Below, piece by piece: positions 1 to 13,500 of a stretch of 64,000 nucleotides of DNA. Location: positions 8,618,001 to 8,682,000 of the forward strand of contig JANTQA010000033.1 of NCBI GenBank assembly GCA_027625915.1, in the 5' to 3' direction. Both the position numbers and the translations under genes were made by a program. The DNA comes from Anaeramoeba flamelloides (taxonomy: Eukaryota; Metamonada; Anaeramoebidae). Position 1 is the first letter of the stretch. Every line of letters starts with the position of its first letter. Below the pieces are notes generated by a model that saw only the letters and a list, made by a program, of their open reading frames with translations, did no database searches and was not told where the DNA came from.

Positions 1-720
1 TTTGGTTTATTATCCACTTTTTACTTGAAAATATAAAAGATTAGTCCATCATGTTCAAAAACTTAAAGAGGATTTAATTTTAATAATGGAAGGACCAATT
101 TCAGATATTGACAACAAATTAATATTAATTTTTAACGTTATCCAAGAATTTAAAATGAAACTAAATCTTAATAAAACCTTAAAATCAATCCAATTATCGA
201 AATCAAATGCTTAGAAATTGGTCTTGAAAAAGAGAAACATTTACAAAAAACTTCAAAAAAGTAAAATAAAATTTTAAACAAATCAAAAATAATATTTAAA
301 AAGTAAAATTTAGCTAATGGTATAAAATACCAAATGATCAAACCAATATTCATTAATAAATTATACTATGGATTACCATATTTTAATTTCAGTCAAAAAT
401 TTTTGAACAAAATAATAGTTTGGATAAATAAAAAAAATCACAAAATTTTTAGAAATTATCACAAATTCTAAAAGAATCATTTTTAAAACTGAAGCAAAAA
501 TTTACCAGGTCAGAATTTAAATCTATAAAAGAAGATTTAAACTCTAAAATAAATTAAAAATTCTTCTTTTTAAACATATATCAAAAACAATAAAATTTTC
601 AAATAAAGATAATAAAAATATTATTTGAAAGTTGAAAACTTTAAATTATTTGATATGAATTTTAATCAAAATAGAGAAACTGTAATAAAAAAACATCTCT
701 GGATGGAAAGATCAGGAAAA
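1..720 (+). mobile_element. Decayed reverse-transcriptase-like remnant, probably LINE
   Basis: Plus-strand reading near 85-175 gives a stretch of the type ILIMEGPISDIDNKLILIF followed by EFKMKLNLNKT. This resembles the end of the reverse-transcriptase catalytic region of non-LTR elements (an acidic/ILI strand, then a helix, then a 'K-hydrophobic-N-x-x-K-T' motif). Near 370-450 a piece reading FSQKFLNKIIVWINKK resembles the region that follows the fingers and palm in LINE proteins. The copy is broken and no complete domain is readable. LINE is the better fit but the family is not certain. Confidence 0.33.
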
Positions 721-764
721 ATTTAAAAAATATTTGGTATAATTATAATATAAATAAAAATTTT

Positions 765-905
765 TCTCCTGCGGTGTCATACAGTGCTTCAAGCCCCGGC
801 AGAGTGCTGTAGAGTGCCCATATTTTCCATAATTTACCAGAAATGGAAAACAATCAAAGATTTTACTCCATTATGTTAAATTCTGAATAAACGAAGTAAG
901 ATTTT
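765..905. repeat. GTGCC-type modular repeat fragment
   Basis: Contains GAGTGCTGTAGAGTGCCCA followed by a block of the type 'TTTTCCATAATTTACCAG...TTTTACTCCATTATG...TTAAATTCTG'. The same words build larger hairpin arrays at 6778-7140, 12940-13625 and 54285-54930. This copy is short and diverged. Confidence 0.4.
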
Positions 906-997
906 CTTGCGGTTTTATTTTTAACGAATAGAATCTATTGAATCTCCGAATAAACAAAAAACTCAATAAAAACTAACACTGTTTTTTTTTTATTTTT

Positions 998-1845
998 AGA
1001 AATTAAAATATTTTTTTTTGAATCAATCAAATATTCTCAAAAATACCCGAAAATCAAAAATACCCGAAAATTTTTTAATCACGAAAAAACACTTTATGAA
1101 CAACTTCTAAGATTCTATAGTGCCAATATACTCAGTTTAAAGGTAAATTTGGAATTTTATTTTCGAACTTTTTTTTTGACTGAAGATATCAAAATTCAAA
1201 AAATATAAATTTTAGGGAATGGTATTCAGCCCATTTTTTGTGAAAGAACGTGGTATCTTGGATGAATGTAACCATTCTGATCATTGCGAAATGGTATTAA
1301 CTAAATGAGAGAAAATTTATTTGTAATGAAAATTTCTAATTGTTTATCATTACCCATAATTTTGTGATCTTAAATACAATCTAAAAATAACCGAGTAAAA
1401 TATAATCGTACAATAGTTGCTCATACCCTACACAAGGTTACCCAAGCCAAACTCTATTTAACTCACCATTCAATAAATAGGAACTAGTTTAACCAAAACG
1501 GACAACCACATACCATACCAAACCTAAAACAACCAATACCAATACCCTGACAAACACAAACACGTACCCTAATAAGTGTCAACTATTACTCAAATTTGCT
1601 CAAAAGGGACCAAAAACTCTTAAAGGGTCTAAAGTAGAAAATTCATAAAAAATATTTTGACTGAACGTAAAATTGTAATTTTACCATTAAACTAAGTATA
1701 CAGACATTAGAGTATCTCCGAAGTTGTTCAAAAAGTTTTTTTTCGTGATCAAAAAAATTTTCGGGTATTTTCGATTTTCGTGTATTTTAGGGAATATTTC
1801 TAACACTCTCTTTCAAAATATTTTTTTTTCATTTTGAAATCAAGT
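998..1845. mobile_element. Non-autonomous element with ~170-bp terminal inverted repeats
   Basis: The left arm (about 1000-1165) and the right arm (about 1665-1845) are reverse complements over roughly 170 bp. Shared words in order include the TTTTTTTGAA tract, AAAATACCCGAAAAT, TGATCACGAAAAAA, TTGAACAACTTC and the 'AGTTTAA(A/T)GGTAAA' word at the inner edge. About 500 bp of AT-rich sequence with no open frame separates the arms. The structure is that of a MITE-like foldback element. I saw no second copy in the window. Exact ends and target duplication were not resolved. Confidence 0.6.
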
Positions 1846-3968
1846 ACCCAAAAATAATATTTTGTAATATATGAAAATTTTTTTCAAAAGGGTTTCATGT
1901 ACTTACTTGCTTAAGAAAGTCTCTATTTGGTAAATAGTTCAAAATTCAAGTAAATTCTTATTATTTAAATTTCTTCAATAAACAGATTTTTAGTGTTTTT
2001 TTTTGGGGGGTAGGGATATATAGTGCATCTTAAATTTAATAAAAAAAATTGTATTTTTATTCATTCTTGAATAGTATTCAAATAAAAATAAAAAAACTGT
2101 TTAATTTTAGATTAATAAATATTTAAAGTTGTATTTTAACATAGTCTAAAACAATTATTGAAGTTGAAAATCTTTTTCTGGAAATTTGAAGTAAATTCTA
2201 AAAGTAAAAGAAAAAAAAAAAAAAAATACAAATAGTGTATTTAAAAAAAAAATAATTCCTTATATTTTTATTGGCTCCATTTTTGAAAATTTGGTTTAAT
2301 TTATAGATTATTTTTCATCATTTTCTTTTAGACGATAAAAAAAAAAAAAAAAAAAAAGACTATTAATTATCTAGAAAATTTTCCTCTCAATTTTTATATC
2401 TTCTTTTTTGGTAGTAAAATGGAGTTTTCTCATATGTGATGAATAATTTAAAGCTTTGATAGTAGTATGTTTTTTGATATGATAAAATAAAGAAAATAAA
2501 AATGAAATAGAAAAAATCACAGTTAATTTCAATAAAGTAAAAAGATAATAAATTATTATCTTTGAGATGTTGGAAATAGGAAAATTTATTTTTAAATTCT
2601 GATTTTTTTTCATCAAATAAATTTATTTTTCCACAAAATATACAAGAAAAACTCGGATAAAAAAAGAAATTTAATTTTTAGTTTAGATATTTTATCAAAT
2701 ACTAAAATTGCATTTGAAAAAATCATAATTTGTTTCTTTTCCTTTAAAAATCCATTTTTAATGATTAACATTCTAAGAATAAATGAATTTATACAATTTT
2801 TATTTTACAAAGATTTGTGTAAAAAAATAGATTTTTTTGTATGGAAGGAAACATTATCCAAATAAACTTATTAATATTTTTTCAAAGGATAATTGAGAAA
2901 AAATGACATTTTGATTTGTTCAAAAAATTGGAAGAAGAATTGTTCAAAAACTCGAATATTCAAAGTTTTATGAACTATTTAAAAATTTTTTTTTCAAAAA
3001 AAAAGTTATATCTTATTTTTTAATGTTTTTTTAGAAATATTAAAGGATTGGATATTAATATAAATATTTTACTTATTGGAGGTAAACGAAAATATTGGTT
3101 TATCTCAAAAAGGTTCGAAGAAACTAATTTTTTAAAGAATAATAAGAAACTTACAAAAAAAAATGATAATATTCAGGAAAAGATATATTTGAACTAAAAA
3201 ATCATTATATATATATATATATATATATATATCAAAAATGTTCACTTTTGAGGAAACCAACAATCAAATATCTAAAAAAATACCAAAAAATATAAAAAAA
3301 TTACATGATTTTTTATTTTAATAGATAAAGAAACGGAAAAACTGTCTTTGAGAAACTTTTTGAGTATATAACAAATAGATTATTGTTATTTTGAATTCTT
3401 TAACTATATTGATAATTCCAATTAAAATAATTACCCAAAAAAAAAAAAAAAAAAAACTTTTTTTACCTCGTGTCTCCCTCATTAATTAACTATTACAGTC
3501 AAAATTTTGTTTAATTTAGAAAAATAAAAATTATATGGGATCATTTTGAATCTTGATAATATATAGTTTTTTACAATAAAAATAAAAATCTAATTTTATA
3601 TCTTTTCTTCCCATTTTTCAATGTTCACATGTATATATCTACACACAAATAATTTGAAAAAAAATAAAAAATCAACACTCAGCTTCGATTTGCTGTGTAT
3701 ATTTAAAAAAAATCAAAAAATGAAAATTTAATTGTATATTTATTGGGAAAGAAAAACAAATAAATCAAAAAAAAAAAAAAAAAAAGAATTATTTATTAAT
3801 CCGTAAATCTAAAAGTGTGTCAATATGAAAAGCTGATAAAAATAATAATAAAAAAACAATTTGCTTATTGTATTAAAACTCGCCTGTAAATAAAAAAATA
3901 AAAAATCATAAAACAAAATCAAAATTTTTTGCTTTTTTCGTGGAAATATTTCTTAGAAAATTAATCAT
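1846..3968. other. Intergenic, AT-rich, no gene seen
   Basis: Homopolymer runs, a (AT)n tract at about 3204-3232 and short open frames with no codon bias. The longest frame (minus, 2371-2616) is hydrophobic only because it is A/T runs. Nothing here is supported as a gene. Confidence 0.6.
3204..3232. repeat. (TA)n microsatellite
   Basis: Uninterrupted alternating AT of about 28 bp. Similar tracts of 18-28 bp lie at about 16330, 17450, 22295, 39408, 49361, 55018, 58376 and 58815. Confidence 0.9.
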
Positions 3969-5368
3969 TTAGTGATCTTGATTTTGATTAAAATTTTGTT
4001 GTTGTATATGGGTCTGAGGCTTTAGTGATAATTGTATTTGATTACTATTGAATAATTGGGGGTCTTGGCTTTGATTTGGCAAATTTAATTTCGGTTGTTC
4101 ACCTTTAATTGAGATTCTGATCTCTTCTTTTTTAAAGAGTTTGTCATTTTTTTTTCTTCTTTTTTCAGCAAAATGGTTATCAAACTCAAAATCCCCTCTA
4201 ATAGATAATTTAATTTCTTCTTTATCAAACCCTTCTTTGGGCGACGCTCGTTTTTTTAGCTCACGTTGGTTTCTTGTTTGGTTGTCGCCTATTCCTACAT
4301 TTGTTATTCCTACATTCGACACTACTTTATTAAGAGGTTGGTTTTGGCTTTGATTTTGGATTTGGTTTTGTTGGTTTTGAATTGTAATGTTTCTTATTTC
4401 TATCCAACAAAAAATGGAAAGAAAAAGAAGGTAAAGATTGAGAAAGAGATTTTCAAAAAAAAAAAAAAAAATCAGGAAAAAGATCCAAAAAAAAGGATGT
4501 TGAATGAAGATTTTCAAATGAATGAAAAGAAAAGAAAAAAACGAAAAAAGAAAAGATTACCATAATTGTTGTTTAATTGGTTGTTTTGTTGTATTGAAGA
4601 ATTATTATTTTGGACATTAAAAATACCACTTTTTTGGACTTCTTCCTTTTCTTCTTGTGAGAGCAAATCTAATTTTACATACTTTAACAAATTGTTAATA
4701 TAATTTGTGAAATTTGTATTTGTATTCAGATTATTGCTATTGTTATTTTGTTGATGGCTCAGGTACCAATTCCCACGTTCAATTAGCCTTCGGAATAACA
4801 AAATAGGTTTTTGAACCTTAGAAGTGCATTGGAAAATAATTTCTAAAACCTTTTCATTTACATTATCACAAATATGAGGCTTGCTAAAAATTAATTGGAA
4901 ATTATCAACAACCCAACTTTGAATTAGGCTTTGCAATTTGTCTATTTTGATTCCATAAAAAAGTGAAAAGGTATCGAAACAATTTTCGACACTTAATCCT
5001 GATTTAATAAAATTTAGACACAACTCAGATAAGGAATGCATTTCAAAATTTTCAGAAACAACAAACAAATCAAGCACATTGTCAAAGGACAAAAGGCCAC
5101 GAAGATCGCGGGTGTAACAAAAGGTATGAATTAAATTAAAAGTTTCAACACTTATGCTTGCTATTTCCACACACGATCCTCGTTTCTTGAGAAAATTGTC
5201 TTGGAATTGCTCCAGTTGTAATGCCCTTTCCCAGTAATTGGATGTTAGTGAGAACAATAGTTTGTTTGCTTTGTATTTTTGTTTTTTGTTCCCAACCAAG
5301 AAACAGAAATCACTAAATTGCTCGCTTTTCAATAATGGTGAAATAATCGATTCAAAACTTGCTTCCAT
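3969..5368 (-). CDS. BTB/POZ-BACK domain protein with Q/N-rich tail (2 exons)
   Basis: Exons are 5368-4561 and 4399-3969. The 161-nt intron has a GTAATC donor and a GGATAG acceptor and joins in phase 1, giving 412 residues. Residues about 12-110 form a BTB fold: 'FSDFCFLVG', then 'YKANKLLFSLTSNYWERAL', then the 'LIHTFCYTRDL' and 'VLDLFVVSENFEM' helices. Residues about 115-205 look like a BACK domain. The second exon is rich in Gln and Asn and carries three copies of a short motif: EEIKLSIRG, EEIRISIKG and QIQLSLK. BTB-BACK proteins usually act as dimerising adaptors, often for Cullin-3 ubiquitin ligases. No Kelch, MATH or ankyrin domain follows, so the partner is unknown. The start Met is followed directly by the domain and no upstream in-frame exon was seen. 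Low-complexity sequence makes the C-terminal boundary less certain than the BTB part. Confidence 0.85.
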
Positions 5369-7561
5369 AATTGCTTGATTTTTGCTTCAATACTAATTTT
5401 CCGAATTTCTTTATAACTTTGTTTTGTAAGTGTGTGTTATGTGAAAAAAACCTTTTGTTTAATTGTTGTTTGATCGGGTTTGCTATTGTAAAGTAAAAAT
5501 TAAACAAAACTTTTTTTAATAAAAATAAAAAAAAATGATAATCGACAATATCTTTTTGAATCGAAAGAAACGAAAAAATTGTACACGTAGGCTTATGATC
5601 CCACTTTGTATAGAATAAAAATTTCTTTTCACTGACAAACAACAAATTTTAAAGAAGAAAAAAAATCATTTTTGTATCGAATTGAAATAACAATTTTTCA
5701 CCAGTTTGGTTCAAAGTTATTCGTAAACAAAAATTTTTTAAAGGTTGGTTGATTAAAAAGATTGAATAAAATAATTCTTTCTATTTCCGTTTTTTTATTC
5801 CAATATCTTTACTTTCAAAACAGTTCTTGACAAAAAATAATAAAGAGTAGCAATTCTATTTCAAAGGTTCTTTAAAATTAAACCCCATAAATTCATTTAT
5901 CATCTTTATTTCTAAATAGAGAGTTAAAAAAATTAAAAGTAACAAAAAAAATCGAAAATGAACTTAAAATTTTATGGATGGGTGTATTCACATGTATTTG
6001 AAATATATAACCGAAATATTAACTATAGTGTGTTGGTTAAGTGATTAGGATCTGGTTTTGAACAAATTCAATGAATTTTGTTGGAAAAAAGATGGTTTTT
6101 TAATTTATTTTTTAATGTTCAGTCAAATACCAATAAAAGATACAGATCCCATTAATAGTGTGTTTTATTTATTACACAATAACCCAGGAAAATGAACAAA
6201 TTATGAAAGAATTTGTACCCATAAGATATTAATATCATGCAGGCTAATTATCAATAAGGTAAACTTCATTATATTAACTTTTCTCTTCTTTAAGACGTCA
6301 CCCACCCAATTAAAATAATACAGTTACTAATTTTTTTCTCTACTTTTTTGAAACAAAAAAGAAAACTCAAAATATGTAAATGGAAAAATAATCAAAAATA
6401 TTGTGCCAGACACAGTTTTATATTGAAGCCAAAATATTAAATTTTAATTTCTTGATCTTACTTAACTTTTTTGATTAAAGTTATTTTTCCTATTTTTGAT
6501 TATCTTGATTTTTGTTTGTACACAAATCTACTTTTTTTTAATAGACATTTATATTTATCATCTCTTCCAATAGCAGTGTAGTTAATTGAATCAATAATTC
6601 TTCTCAATTTAAAGAAAATTAAAATTATTTCATTCTTGTTTCTTCGAAACATTAAAAAGCTGTTTTTTATAAAAAAAGAATAATGAAAAATAATTTTTTT
6701 AAAGAATAGCTATCTTTTGAGTTACAATACCAACGATTTTATAACAAGGATAAAAAAGGTTAAATAAATTTAAAGATTGAGGAAGTGCCTTCAAGTGCCG
6801 TAGAGTGCCTAGGTTTTCTTGAGATTTTCTGTTTTATTTGTAAAATCTATCGATTTTCGTTAGGTTTTTTTGACTTTAGAAATAAACTGAAAATTTTAAT
6901 AAATTTTCGGTTTATTTCTAAAGTAAAAAAAACCTAGAACACCTCACAAATAAACAGAAAACTCAAGAAAACCTAACGGCGCTTTTCCAGAATTCAAAAG
7001 AATAGAGAAAAATCAAAAATTTTACTCATTTCTTTTAAATTAAAAAAAACCAAATTGCGGTTTATATTTTTTTTTTTTGAAATAAACTGAAAATTTATGA
7101 AATTTTCTTTTCATTTCTAAAATTTAAAAAAAAACCTAAATGCAAAAAGAAGATAATTTTGATGATCTATCTTCAAAAATACAATAAAAAATGATTAATT
7201 TTTTTTTATTTTAGTTTTCTTCTATATTCTTTTTAAGGGTTTGATTTTAAGGCAATGCATAATAAACTTGAAATTTCAGTTTCTGTGTGTTTTATCTTAT
7301 TTAGTCAAAAAAAATAAAAATCAAAATCAAAATAAAAATAAATAAAAAAGAAAATTAAGAAAGGGGAACTAAAAATATATATATAAAAAAAATTAAAAAT
7401 TTTAGTGTATGTATTTCTTAAGAAAGCGAATTAATTTTTCGAACAAATTGAAATTATTGTTATTATTTTTTTTTTTTTTTTTTTTTTTTATTTGATTTTT
7501 TTGAATGGATTGAGTGGGTGATATTATTATTTAAAATAATCAAAATCTATTTTATTGGTAT
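5369..7561. other. Intergenic between BTB gene and eIF2-alpha 3' end
   Basis: No supported gene. It lies upstream of the BTB gene and downstream of eIF2-alpha. The minus ORF at 5352-5645 just continues upstream of the BTB start and shows no domain. The notable content is the hairpin repeat at 6778-7140. A long T-run at about 7468-7490 lies just 3' of the eIF2-alpha stop. Confidence 0.6.
6778..7140. repeat. GTGCC/AGGTTTTC modular hairpin repeat
   Basis: Begins AAGTGCCGTAGAGTGCC, then AGGTTTTCTTGAGATTTTCTG. The reverse complement of the latter returns at about 6950-6985 (CAGAAAACTCAAGAAAACCT). A second hairpin (TAAACTGAAAATTTTAA... /...TTTTCGGTTTA) sits between them. A third block starts CCAGAATTCAAAAGAAT. 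The same modules recur in other orders at 12940-13625 and 54285-54930. Confidence 0.65.
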
Positions 7562-10500
7562 TTAATATTCATCTTGTTCAATTTCATCATCATCGACGTC
7601 TTGATTGTTCAACTCCAAGTCTTTCATTAATTTAATCAAGTCTCGGTCATCCTTAGCAGAAACCACTCTTGGAGCCTTTTTGAGTTCAAAATTTCCTTGT
7701 TTTTCTTCAATTTTTTTCTTAATACTTAGACAGGCCTGCTTAAGTAATTTGATACCACCTCGCTTATCTAAGGTAGTAGTTGTTATAATATAATGTGGTG
7801 GTGCAACCAATGTAACTTCAATTGGATGTATTTCATCACCAAGCTTTTCGCCCTCAGTTAAGCTTTCTCTAATCGCACCGATCCCGTTATAGGTAAAGCA
7901 AGTCAATTGGACATCGGCTCTGATTTTTACTGGGTGGGGGGTCATTCTAGTTCGAATGGTAAGCAATAATTCTTCTTTCACGCCATTTGGGAATTCATAA
8001 GCATTCAAAATTTCTGGTTTGCTATATTAATAAATAATTTTTCAATTAATTTTTGAAATTATTTGAATTTAATTTTACAAAATGAAAACAAAAATAATAA
8101 AAATTAAAATGAATTTAAAAATATGGTTCTTTTTTTTTTAAAACAAACAACAAACACAAATAAAATTTTGATCTTTAAATAAATTTTTAAATGAAAAGAA
8201 AAAAAATACGAATGATTTGGAATATTCTTAAATAAAGATATAGATCTATATTTAAATATATAACATTTTTTGAAAATAAAAATAATCATATAAGCCAAAT
8301 TTCAAAATTAGGGGCATAATATTTTTAGCATTTTTAGTTTATTATAAAGTTATACCAATCGTTTGTTACGACAGATATTCGTATCTAGAATGGGGATTTA
8401 TCATTAGAGATGAAAAAACTATTTTGTATATTTGATTTTTCTGATTTTTTAATTCATTTTTTCCTTTATTTTCAACATTAATAATATGAATCAAATTGAA
8501 CAAGAAATCAACGAAAGAATTTTAAAACTAAAAATTGTTAAACTTCGAAAAAGAGGTCTTTCTAGAAGTAAAGTTGCTTTAAAATTGGGCATTACAATTA
8601 AAAAAGTTCGATATTGGGAGAAAAAATATGATTTGAATGGGTATTTTTTTATTTTTATTTAATTCGGTGGAGAAGCGGTTAAGATTAGTTGTAGAAATGA
8701 ACGGTGAATCAATAAATGGTTATTTTTAATTTATTTTTTCTTTCAAAATTTAGGGCAAACTTTTTTCTAATTTTTTCTTTCTATTTTCATTTGTCTTACA
8801 AAAAATAAAATGATTACACCATTTTTTTATTTATTAATCTATCTTGGTTATTATATCTAATCTCTTTCGTAAAATACATTATTATTCAAAAAAAAAACCA
8901 ATTAAACAAATTTTTTTTTGATGAAAAATCAGCCCCTATTTTTGAAATTCAGCTTATATATCTATATATTTCGAATTAATTATTATTATTCTAAAATCAA
9001 TCTTATTTTTTACATTTTTTGTTACGGAAAAAGTTTTATTAGTTTTGAAAATGGGTTCATTAATGAATGAATAACATTAAAATAATAAGAACTAAAAAAA
9101 TTTATATAAACCCCATTCCAAAAATTTGGACACACCCAAAATCAAAAATAGGCAAAAAAAAACCCAATTTATTGTATTTTTCCAAACCTAATATAAAACA
9201 ACATTTAAAGTAACCCAGTATTAATGTTTTAATAAGTAATCATTTTAATCCAAACAAAAGAAAAAAATATAAAACTCAAAAATAAAAACAGGTGTGTCCA
9301 AAATAATGAAACAAGCCGAACAAAAAATGTATTGGTAAATTTGTTGAAATTTCACCAACAATTATTGATCGATCAAATGTTAAGATAACATCTACCAATT
9401 GTATGTTATTTTTCTATTTAACAAACTCAAGACTAACCTTCTATCAACCATTGAAAAAAAATTCCAGATCTAACGAAACAGATTACGGTAACTGGAAAAA
9501 AAAAAAAAATGAAAACAGAACACAAAAGACAAAAAAATGATAGAAATAGTTCATAAAATCAAAATTCTTTCCCAATTGGATGTAAAGTGCAGTATTGATG
9601 TTCTTTCCACTGTTTAAATGGTGTCCAAATTTTTGGAATATAGTTTATAATTCAAATCATATGAAAATTAAATTGTTAATTTGAGAAATAAAAAATGTTT
9701 GAATTAAAATTAGAAGAAAATCTTTTTTTTTTTTTATAAATTGAGATTTTGATTAATACACTAGTGTAAATATGTAATCTTGTAAAAAATAGAGTTTTTA
9801 CAATTTTCGAGATAAATAAAGAGTTTCATGCATTTACCCAAAATTTTGGTAATAGTAAACCAAACGCCCGTTTTGATTTTTGAGCTCAAAGGGATTTCCA
9901 ATATAAACTTGTTTGGTAAATACCAATACGTTGTTTGAAGAATGCGTTTTGTTTTAAAATTGAAAGATTGGTAGTTACCAAACCATTTTTTGATTAAAAT
10001 TCTTATTAGTCCTATTAAGATAATCAGATATTATATTAGTATTACCAAAATTTTGGGTAAATGCATGAAACTCTTTATTTATCTCGAAAATTGTAAAAAC
10101 TCTATTTTTTACAAGATTACATATTTACACTAGTGTACTAAACAAGTTGAAAATTTTTTTTTTGGAAAGTCAAAATAAACCTGAGTTATTCTTATTTTAT
10201 GAAAAGTATTCTTTAAAATTTTATTTTTTAAAAAGTATTTAAAATTTAATTTTAAAAAAACTTTAAGAAAATATTAAAATAAAAATAAATAAAAAAAAAA
10301 ACCATTACAGTCTTTTTAAATATATGAGAACTGTTTTAAAAAACTTTTTTGAAGTTTTTCTATTTTAAAAAAGTGAAAACTTTTTTTTTTTATGGAATTC
10401 TCAGAATTAAAACCTTTTGAAAGTTTTCTATTTTAATAAAGTGAGTTACTCAACCTTTAAATGTGGTGTAGAGGTTTGGGTCTGAAGAAAAGTACTTTTT

Positions 10501-13500
10501 TTTAAAAAAAATGTTCACATTTTATTAAAACAGAAAACTTTCAAAAGGTTTTAATTCTGAGAATTCCATAAAAAAAAAAAGCTATTCACTTTTTTAAAAT
10601 GGCAGTACAATTTATTTTGCATTTTTTTGTTTAATTGTAAAGTGGAATTTGGGAATTAAATTTTAATTATTTTTCTGAAAATTTTATAAAGATGAAAGTT
10701 TTAATAATAAAATTTGAATAACTAAATGGTAACCAGAAAATTATCGGTCATTAATCCTTTACAAACATAAATTAAAAATAATTTTTATCATGAAATTTTT
10801 TTCAGTTTTTTTTTAAAAAATGAAAATTTTAATTTTTATTTGAAATACTTCTCTAATCTTGCAAACAAACAAAAATTTCAATTTTTTTTTTTATTAATTA
10901 ATTCGATTTATTTTTAAAATATTTGGATTCTTTTAATTTCATACTTGGAAAAAACAATATAATGTATTGAAAGGTTTAATTTTAAATTTAATTTTTTTTT
11001 CTCAAGTATATCATTTTTTTTTGTAAAGATCAAAGACTTTTATCTTTTAATTTAAAGCAAATCATTGTTAAACTTCCCTCTAAAAAAAAATGGTATTAAT
11101 TTTCTTTTTAACAATAAACAAGTATTTTTGGTGAAAAAAAATTGTTTTATGAAGTGTTGAAAAAGCTAGGTTTTGTCCCTATTAAAACACAGGAAAATCA
11201 ATTTAATATAATTTCAAATCACAGAAACAAAAAAATTTCTAGTTTACGATCATGACAAAGTTTTCTATTTTTGAATACACCTTGTATCACTAATCTAGAA
11301 TTAATAAAACACAAAAGTGAATGAATTTACTCATTAGAGAAATTAAAATCAAAAAGTTAGTAAAGATTTGAGTTTCTGGTTTCTGTGATTTCTGTGATTT
11401 CTGTGATTTCTGTGATTTCTGTGAGTTACTTTAATGGAAATATTCTGTATTTTTTTGAACTTTTTGAATAAAGGATCTTCCAAGATCTTTTCTGTTTTTT
11501 TTTTGTTTAAAAGTTTGGTTTGTCAAGGCTAAGCCAACTTTTATAAAAAAAAAAAAAAAAAACACAAAAAATTTTGAGTTTTTTTTTTTCCTTGAAAATT
11601 ATTTCAATTCTTTTGAACTTTTGAACATTTTTTAAAGAATAAGTTTGATGGATCCTCGTGCTTTTTCAAATTTAATGTTTATATATTCAAGTCAATTTCT
11701 GAAGAAATTTTGTTGAATTTTCCCTCTGGAAAAAAGAATTTAAATTTTTTGAACAATTTTTATTCCCTTTGTATTTTGAATATGAAGAACAGGATAAATT
11801 TGTGAAGAGATCAAAAAAGGATTACAGTCGTTTTACATTCATTTGCAATTATCTCATGTTCGAAGACCCAAAACACATGAAAATTTTAAATTTGAGTTTT
11901 TCTCATCTTATTTTCAATCAAGCCTTTTGAAAAATTAACTTATGATTTGGCTATCCTTTGTTTGATATATGATAACTCCAAAGATAGAATCTATTGAAAG
12001 AATTTGTTATTTAGATTCAATTTATATTTTACTATTGGAAATAACAGTTTCTAAAATTGGAAAAAGTAACTGAAATTGATCCTTATCAAAATTAGCATCA
12101 TGTTAGCTCAATTCTATTTACCTTAAGTTTTTTTCTGAATTCTTTTTAATTATACTGGGACTCTTCTTTTAAAAATATCAATCCCCAAATAATAAAAAAT
12201 ATTTAATTTTAAAAATTTTTCAAAAAAAAATCTCATAAGAAAGTTGTCTGGTCATAACATCCACTAAAAATTAAATAGGAGATACTTTAGTAAATGCTAT
12301 ATTAGTACCCATAAAATCAAATTCCAGAATAAAAAGTTATTTTGGAAATATATCAACTTGTTCAAAATAAATATTGTATAGCAATTAGAATTTGCAATTT
12401 AATAGTTCTTCAGGATCTAAAGAGATAAAAAGAATAATCTCAAACGCATTGAACTCATATACCTCGTAACAGTGGCTTTTTTTTTAGATAGCCCTTAAGT
12501 GATTTTGAATAATTTTCTCCAAAAAGAAAGTTTATCAGAAGTGATTTTTTTTAGTAAGGTAGTACTTTTTGAAAATGGGTGGAATCACTTTTCGGTTTAA
12601 GTTGATTTTTTTAACTTGCATAAAAATTTTTTTTATATAATGCTTTTTTATTGTTTCTGTGTTTTTTCTGTTTTTTTTTCAAAATATTCACAAATAAAAT
12701 TACACAATGTGGTGATATTGATTAGTTTTTCGTATTTTTATTTGCCAAATTAATATGATTTTTTCATTTTGAGATTGTGGTTGAGAAAATTTTTATTAGG
12801 AAAGAAAATTAAAATTTTCGACCATATGTAATTGTCCTATCGATAAATTCTCAATTTATTAAAGTAAAATATTTCATTTGATATATAGTTGGTCAAATAA
12901 TTAATTATCTATATTAAAATCTCTTTATAAAAAAAAACCTAGTCACTTAGGAAAGGATAACGGTGGTTTTTGTAGAGTTCCGTAGACTGTATAAGTTTTC
13001 CAGAATTTAAATTTATTAATTGAACTAATGATTTAATTCAATTAATTTAAATTTTGGAAAACCCTTACAAAGGCTTTCAGTTTTTTGTTTCGAAAATCTA
13101 TTGATTTTCGAGTAAAAACATAAATTAAAAAAAACCTAATGATGCTTTTCTTGGGTTTTTAAGAATTCAAAAGAAGTGAGTAAAATCTATAATTTTCCAC
13201 TTTTCTTTTAAATTCGAGAAAACCGAATGAAAGTGTCGCCAAGTGCCGTAGAGTACCTAGGTTTTCTTGAGGTTTTCTATTTTATTTGTAAAATCTATCG
13301 ATTTTCGTTAGGCTTTTTTGAGTTTTTGAGATAAACCGAAAATTTATTAAAATTTTCTGTTTATTTCAAAAAGTAAAAAAAAACCTAGAACACTTCACAA
13401 ATAAAATAAAAAACCTCAAAAAACCCTAGAACACTTCACAAATAAATAGAAAACTCAAGAAAACCTAACAGCGCTTTTTTTTAATTTGAGAAATTAAAAG

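Noticed and set aside
2371-2616. 81-codon minus ORF, hydrophobic
   Set aside because: Made of A/T runs with no domain, no codon bias and no splice context.
6040-6080. tRNA-like word GTGTTGGTTAAGTGATTAG
   Set aside because: No matching B-box or acceptor stem.
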